From: Diogma glabrata
Taxonomy: Eukaryota; Arthropoda; Insecta; Diptera; Cylindrotomidae
DNA: 64,000 bases
Assembly (NCBI GenBank): GCA_963693315.1
Contig: OY856186.1
Coordinates: forward strand, 234,531,736 to 234,595,735
Reading direction: 5' to 3'
The position numbers were made by a program, and so were the translations under genes. Shown one piece after another: positions 61,351-64,000 of this stretch. The notes under the pieces are model-generated. The model was not told where the DNA came from. It worked only from the letters and a program-made list of their open reading frames with translations, and ran no database searches. Position 1 is the first letter of the stretch. Every line of letters starts with the position of its first letter.

Positions 61351-61849
61351 AAAAATTTTGCGTTTTTGATTGTTTTGATAGCTTGATACTTTCAATTAAT
61401 TTCATTATATTTTGCATGTTTTCAAAAAAAACTATCAGCAATGATGAAATTATATATTTCAAAACGTTGGCAAAAAAAAATAATTATGTTCCACATAGAT
61501 TTAGTAAATACGTTAGTATTTAGTAAACTTGTTTTCAGACCGATAAGCCTATATTGTGTTTCTTAGTTAGAAATACTTCATCAAAGTATAAAATAAATAA
61601 CGGTCATAACGTAAAACTAGTTGTTTTACAAGATTATCAGCCTCAATGTTTCAAACTCATGCTTTTTAAACTGTTAGAATAATTTTGTCTATTTGAAATT
61701 CCTTTTATGTTTTCAATTTTAATTTGTTTTTACAATTTACGATATTGACAGTAATACAATATACTTTCATATATCATTTTTTTAAGAACTAATAAAAAAT
61801 AATGTAACAAAAAGCTCATTAATTATAATAACAGTCGCTACGATTCCAG

Positions 61850-61894
61850 TTCGTACGATGTGCTCCACAGTCTCCTGGGGAAGAAAAAGTTTGA
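61850..61894 (+). CDS. Class B GPCR: terminal exon
   Basis: 14 codons (FVRCAPQSPGEEKV) and TGA, entered in phase 0 from the exon ending at 53659, giving SYTATQVS-FVRC. The start is set by the acceptor gattccag. The pyrimidine tract is weak, but both frame and the conserved-looking tail support it. As translated here, the receptor part in the window totals about 271 residues from ICL1 to the C-terminus. The stop is TGA followed by CTA. Confidence 0.8.
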   Translation, partial: FVRCAPQSPGEEKV

Positions 61895-62113
61895 CTAAAA
61901 GAATCAAATATGAATCCAATTCATATAAGTAAAAAAAATCATAAACCTAAATTTAAAACAACAAACTTTCATACAGCTAATAATATAGAAACAACAGCTA
62001 TACCAGCTATAAAAACTACAACTGCAACAACTATAAACACAACAGGAAATGAATGGGAAACTATAAAACTTAATGGTAACAGTAGTAGTACATCACATAC
62101 TGATATTTTATAA
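61895..62113 (+). CDS. Candidate 72-codon stop-codon readthrough extension of the receptor
   Basis: The receptor frame continues open after TGA 61892-61894 for 72 codons (LKESNMNPIHISKKNHKPKF at the start, EWETIKLNGNSSSTSHTDIL at the end), then TAA TAA. UGA-CUA is the best-known leaky context in animals. The content is protein-like (Thr/Asn-rich, basic at first, then ETIKL) and not low-complexity A/T translation. If made, it would lengthen the cytosolic tail that binds arrestins and scaffolds. The alternative is that it is 3' UTR that is open by chance; an alternative splice acceptor at 61901 would put it out of frame. Confidence 0.5.
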   Translation, partial: LKESNMNPIHISKKNHKPKFKTTNFHTANNIETTAIPAIKTTTATTINTTGNEWETIKLNGNSSSTSHTDIL

Positions 62114-62117
62114 TAAA
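62112..62117 (+). promoter_or_regulatory. Candidate polyadenylation signal
   Basis: aataaa overlaps the distal TAA TAA stops of the receptor frame. Other aataaa words follow near 62409 and 62414, so the true site is uncertain. Confidence 0.35.
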
Positions 62118-64000
62118 TCATTGTTTGTTTTTTATTATCTTTTCGTTTGAAAAACTAACAAAAATTTTCATATATTTTCATTAATTTTTTTATTTTGTTA
62201 AGCTTCATTTTTCCACAAGACAACTAACAAACTATACAGAACAAACAATAACAAAAGCTATTATAATAAAACTAATATAAGAACTATAATAAGAAAGTAA
62301 GTTAGGTTATATATCTTCAATAATTACATTATTATTTATGTCATAAATAGCTTTTTTTAACAGTTTTGCACTGTTACTGTCAGTAAGTTAAGCGATTTTC
62401 AATGAAAATAAAATAAAATTAATGAAAAAAAAATTGATGAAAAGATGATATTATTCAAAAAAAATTAAATAAAAATTATTCTTACGTTGTTGACGGTTAA
62501 GTAAAATATAATTATAATTTTAATAATATAAAATAGATTACTAATTTTGTTCTTAAGTTATTTTAAAAGCAGGTAACACTTAATCAGAAGCGTTAAATTT
62601 GAAATATTGTATTACAAAAACGCACAAAATTATTTTACTTGACCTAACCTTTAAAAAAAATAAGAAATTTCTAATTTATTACAAATAAAAAAAAACAAAA
62701 TCTAGTCAAAATTAAATATTATTTTTAAAACATGCAAATAAAAAATTGTCTAATTAGCTAATTAGTAGACTCAATTGAAAGATTAATACTTAAACATAAA
62801 TAAATAGAGAGTAAAACTATCTTTATTTATTAGTTATTTACTTAAATAAAAAAAATTGTACAAAACAATTATAAACTAAATTGTTAATCGAATTTATTTA
62901 TTTTAAGAAAATATTGATGAAATTGAGAATATCATTTTATTGTTTATTTTATTACAAGATTTATGGTTAATATATTATTATGTTATATTTAAAGACTATA
63001 TATATAAATAAATATTTATAATAATAAATGAAACTTCTATTTTAAAATAAAACGTTAATTGTTTTTAATTTAGATTTAGGTTGAGATTAGAATAATTGGA
63101 TAACAAAATAACACCTTAGGTTTTGAAAACAGTAAGTATTCCATACAGTAAGTATTCAATTAGCATAATTCAAAAGGATTTCACGTAACACAATACAATA
63201 TATAAAAATCATTTAAAATTTAATAAACCAAAACAACATATGCCACCCATTAAAAAATATAGATACTTTTGTATATATTACCCTCATATGAAGCATGAAA
63301 AACGACTTCATTGTTAGTTCTCAAAACTCATTTAGAATTTAAACGTTTTCATATTTTATATTCGTTGTGAAAACAATAAATTTATATATTGTCTTTAGGT
63401 TCATTTGTTGCAAAAAAAATATATAAAGGTGAGAAAATTGAGAAAAATATTTCAGTAATATTTTATTTGCTTTTAGGGTTTACATAAGTTTATGATATTT
63501 ATTATGAATTTAAGCTAATTTTTTATTATTACAATTTACAACCAACAAAAATGTGTATTCGTTACTTTAATATTTTTAACAGTTAAGTCCCAGTTTTTTC
63601 ACCTTGTTTTGATAAAATATTTGCAGCTTCTTTCGATTACCGAAGAAAACGTAAAAATAAAAAAAATTGATCTCCAGCTTTAGAAAATCTATTCTTAGAT
63701 ATATAATTTTAATGATGTGATTAGGTGCAATAAGGCAATTTTACTTGAATTTCAATTCACGTATTTAAACATTTTTTCTTTTGTCATAAAAGGCTGATAG
63801 TGATGATGGGATTAAATCTTAAAACAGTAAATTTGTTTTTGAAGTGAGAGATTTGCTGATACGCTTATAATTATAATTAATGGTGGTTCAACATTGTACT
63901 AGAACTTTTAAATATCTGTTGTATACTATCCTATCTATTTATAACGTGTTGATTGCCCAGTTAGAGAAGTCTCTAATCCTGCTTGTTATTGAAATTTCAG
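62118..64000. other. AT-rich 3' UTR or intergenic DNA, nothing recognised
   Basis: No open frame above background, no repeat ends, no RNA gene. It may include the rest of the receptor 3' UTR. Confidence 0.5.

Larger units (their letters stand above)
53660..61849 (+). other. Last receptor intron (8.2 kb)
   Basis: From gtaagt to acgattccag. Contains the repeats listed below. The stretches 53660-54417, 55904-56849, 57396-57960 and 58566-60840 are AT-rich with no gene that I can recognise. Short minus-strand frames near 60667-60858 and 61223-61462 have no family resemblance. Confidence 0.8.

Noticed and set aside
61223..61462. 79-codon minus-strand ORF
   Set aside because: Antisense to LINE 3' tail plus AT-rich DNA; no recognisable content.

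Overview
The window looks like AT-rich insect (at least arthropod) nuclear DNA, dominated by transposable elements. The evidence is a class B GPCR split over GT-AG introns, very high A+T, long (TA)n tracts, and RTE-like and CR1/L2-like LINEs, Penelope-like elements, Helitrons and many MITEs. No prokaryotic organisation is present. There is one host gene. Everything else I can identify is mobile, repetitive or unrecognised intronic DNA.

Host gene (+ strand): six exons at 22097-22223, 52828-53054, 53120-53293, 53348-53471, 53537-53659 and 61850-61894 join in phase. They encode transmembrane helices 2-7 and the C-terminus of a secretin-family receptor, most like the insect calcitonin-like/DH31 diuretic hormone receptor. 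Exons for the extracellular domain and TM1 were not found and should lie upstream. Introns range from 54 bp to 30.6 kb. The receptor frame ends at a TGA followed by CTA, a classic leaky stop context. The same frame then stays open for 72 more codons to a tandem TAA TAA, so this is a strong stop-codon readthrough candidate.

Layout: 1-5.4 kb, two RTE-like LINE copies as an almost perfect tail-to-tail palindrome around (TA)n. 5.4-6.0 kb, further LINE scraps. 6.4-9.8 kb, a foldback block of ~148-bp repeats in alternating orientation. 9.8-11.2 kb, a Helitron remnant. 12.5-12.7 kb, a MITE. 13.0-16.7 kb, two (TA)n tracts bracketing a 24-bp-TIR unit filled with decayed LINE fragments. 16.7-21.2 kb, three Penelope copies (two tandem, one inverted) ending in a 200-N gap. 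22.1 kb, the TM2 exon. 22.2-52.8 kb, a giant intron holding a DDE-transposon relic (23.5-25.6), two MITEs with perfect TIRs (27.1 and 28.2), a young 7.8-kb LTR retrotransposon without gag-pol (29.3-37.1), foldbacks, a 141-bp-period repeat element carrying a Helitron (40.1-42.8), a CR1/L2-like LINE (42.8-45.7), a palindromic pair of Helitron tails (46.7-47.1), a dispersed ~560-bp repeat, and a 2.3-kb TIR element ending 76 bp before the next exon. 52.8-53.7 kb, four receptor exons. 53.7-61.8 kb, an intron with a second copy of the 141-bp-period element and other repeats. 61.85-62.1 kb, the terminal exon. 62.1-64.0 kb, AT-rich DNA with nothing recognised.

Calls come from reading the sequence. 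Family names below superfamily level are tentative, because no database search was possible.
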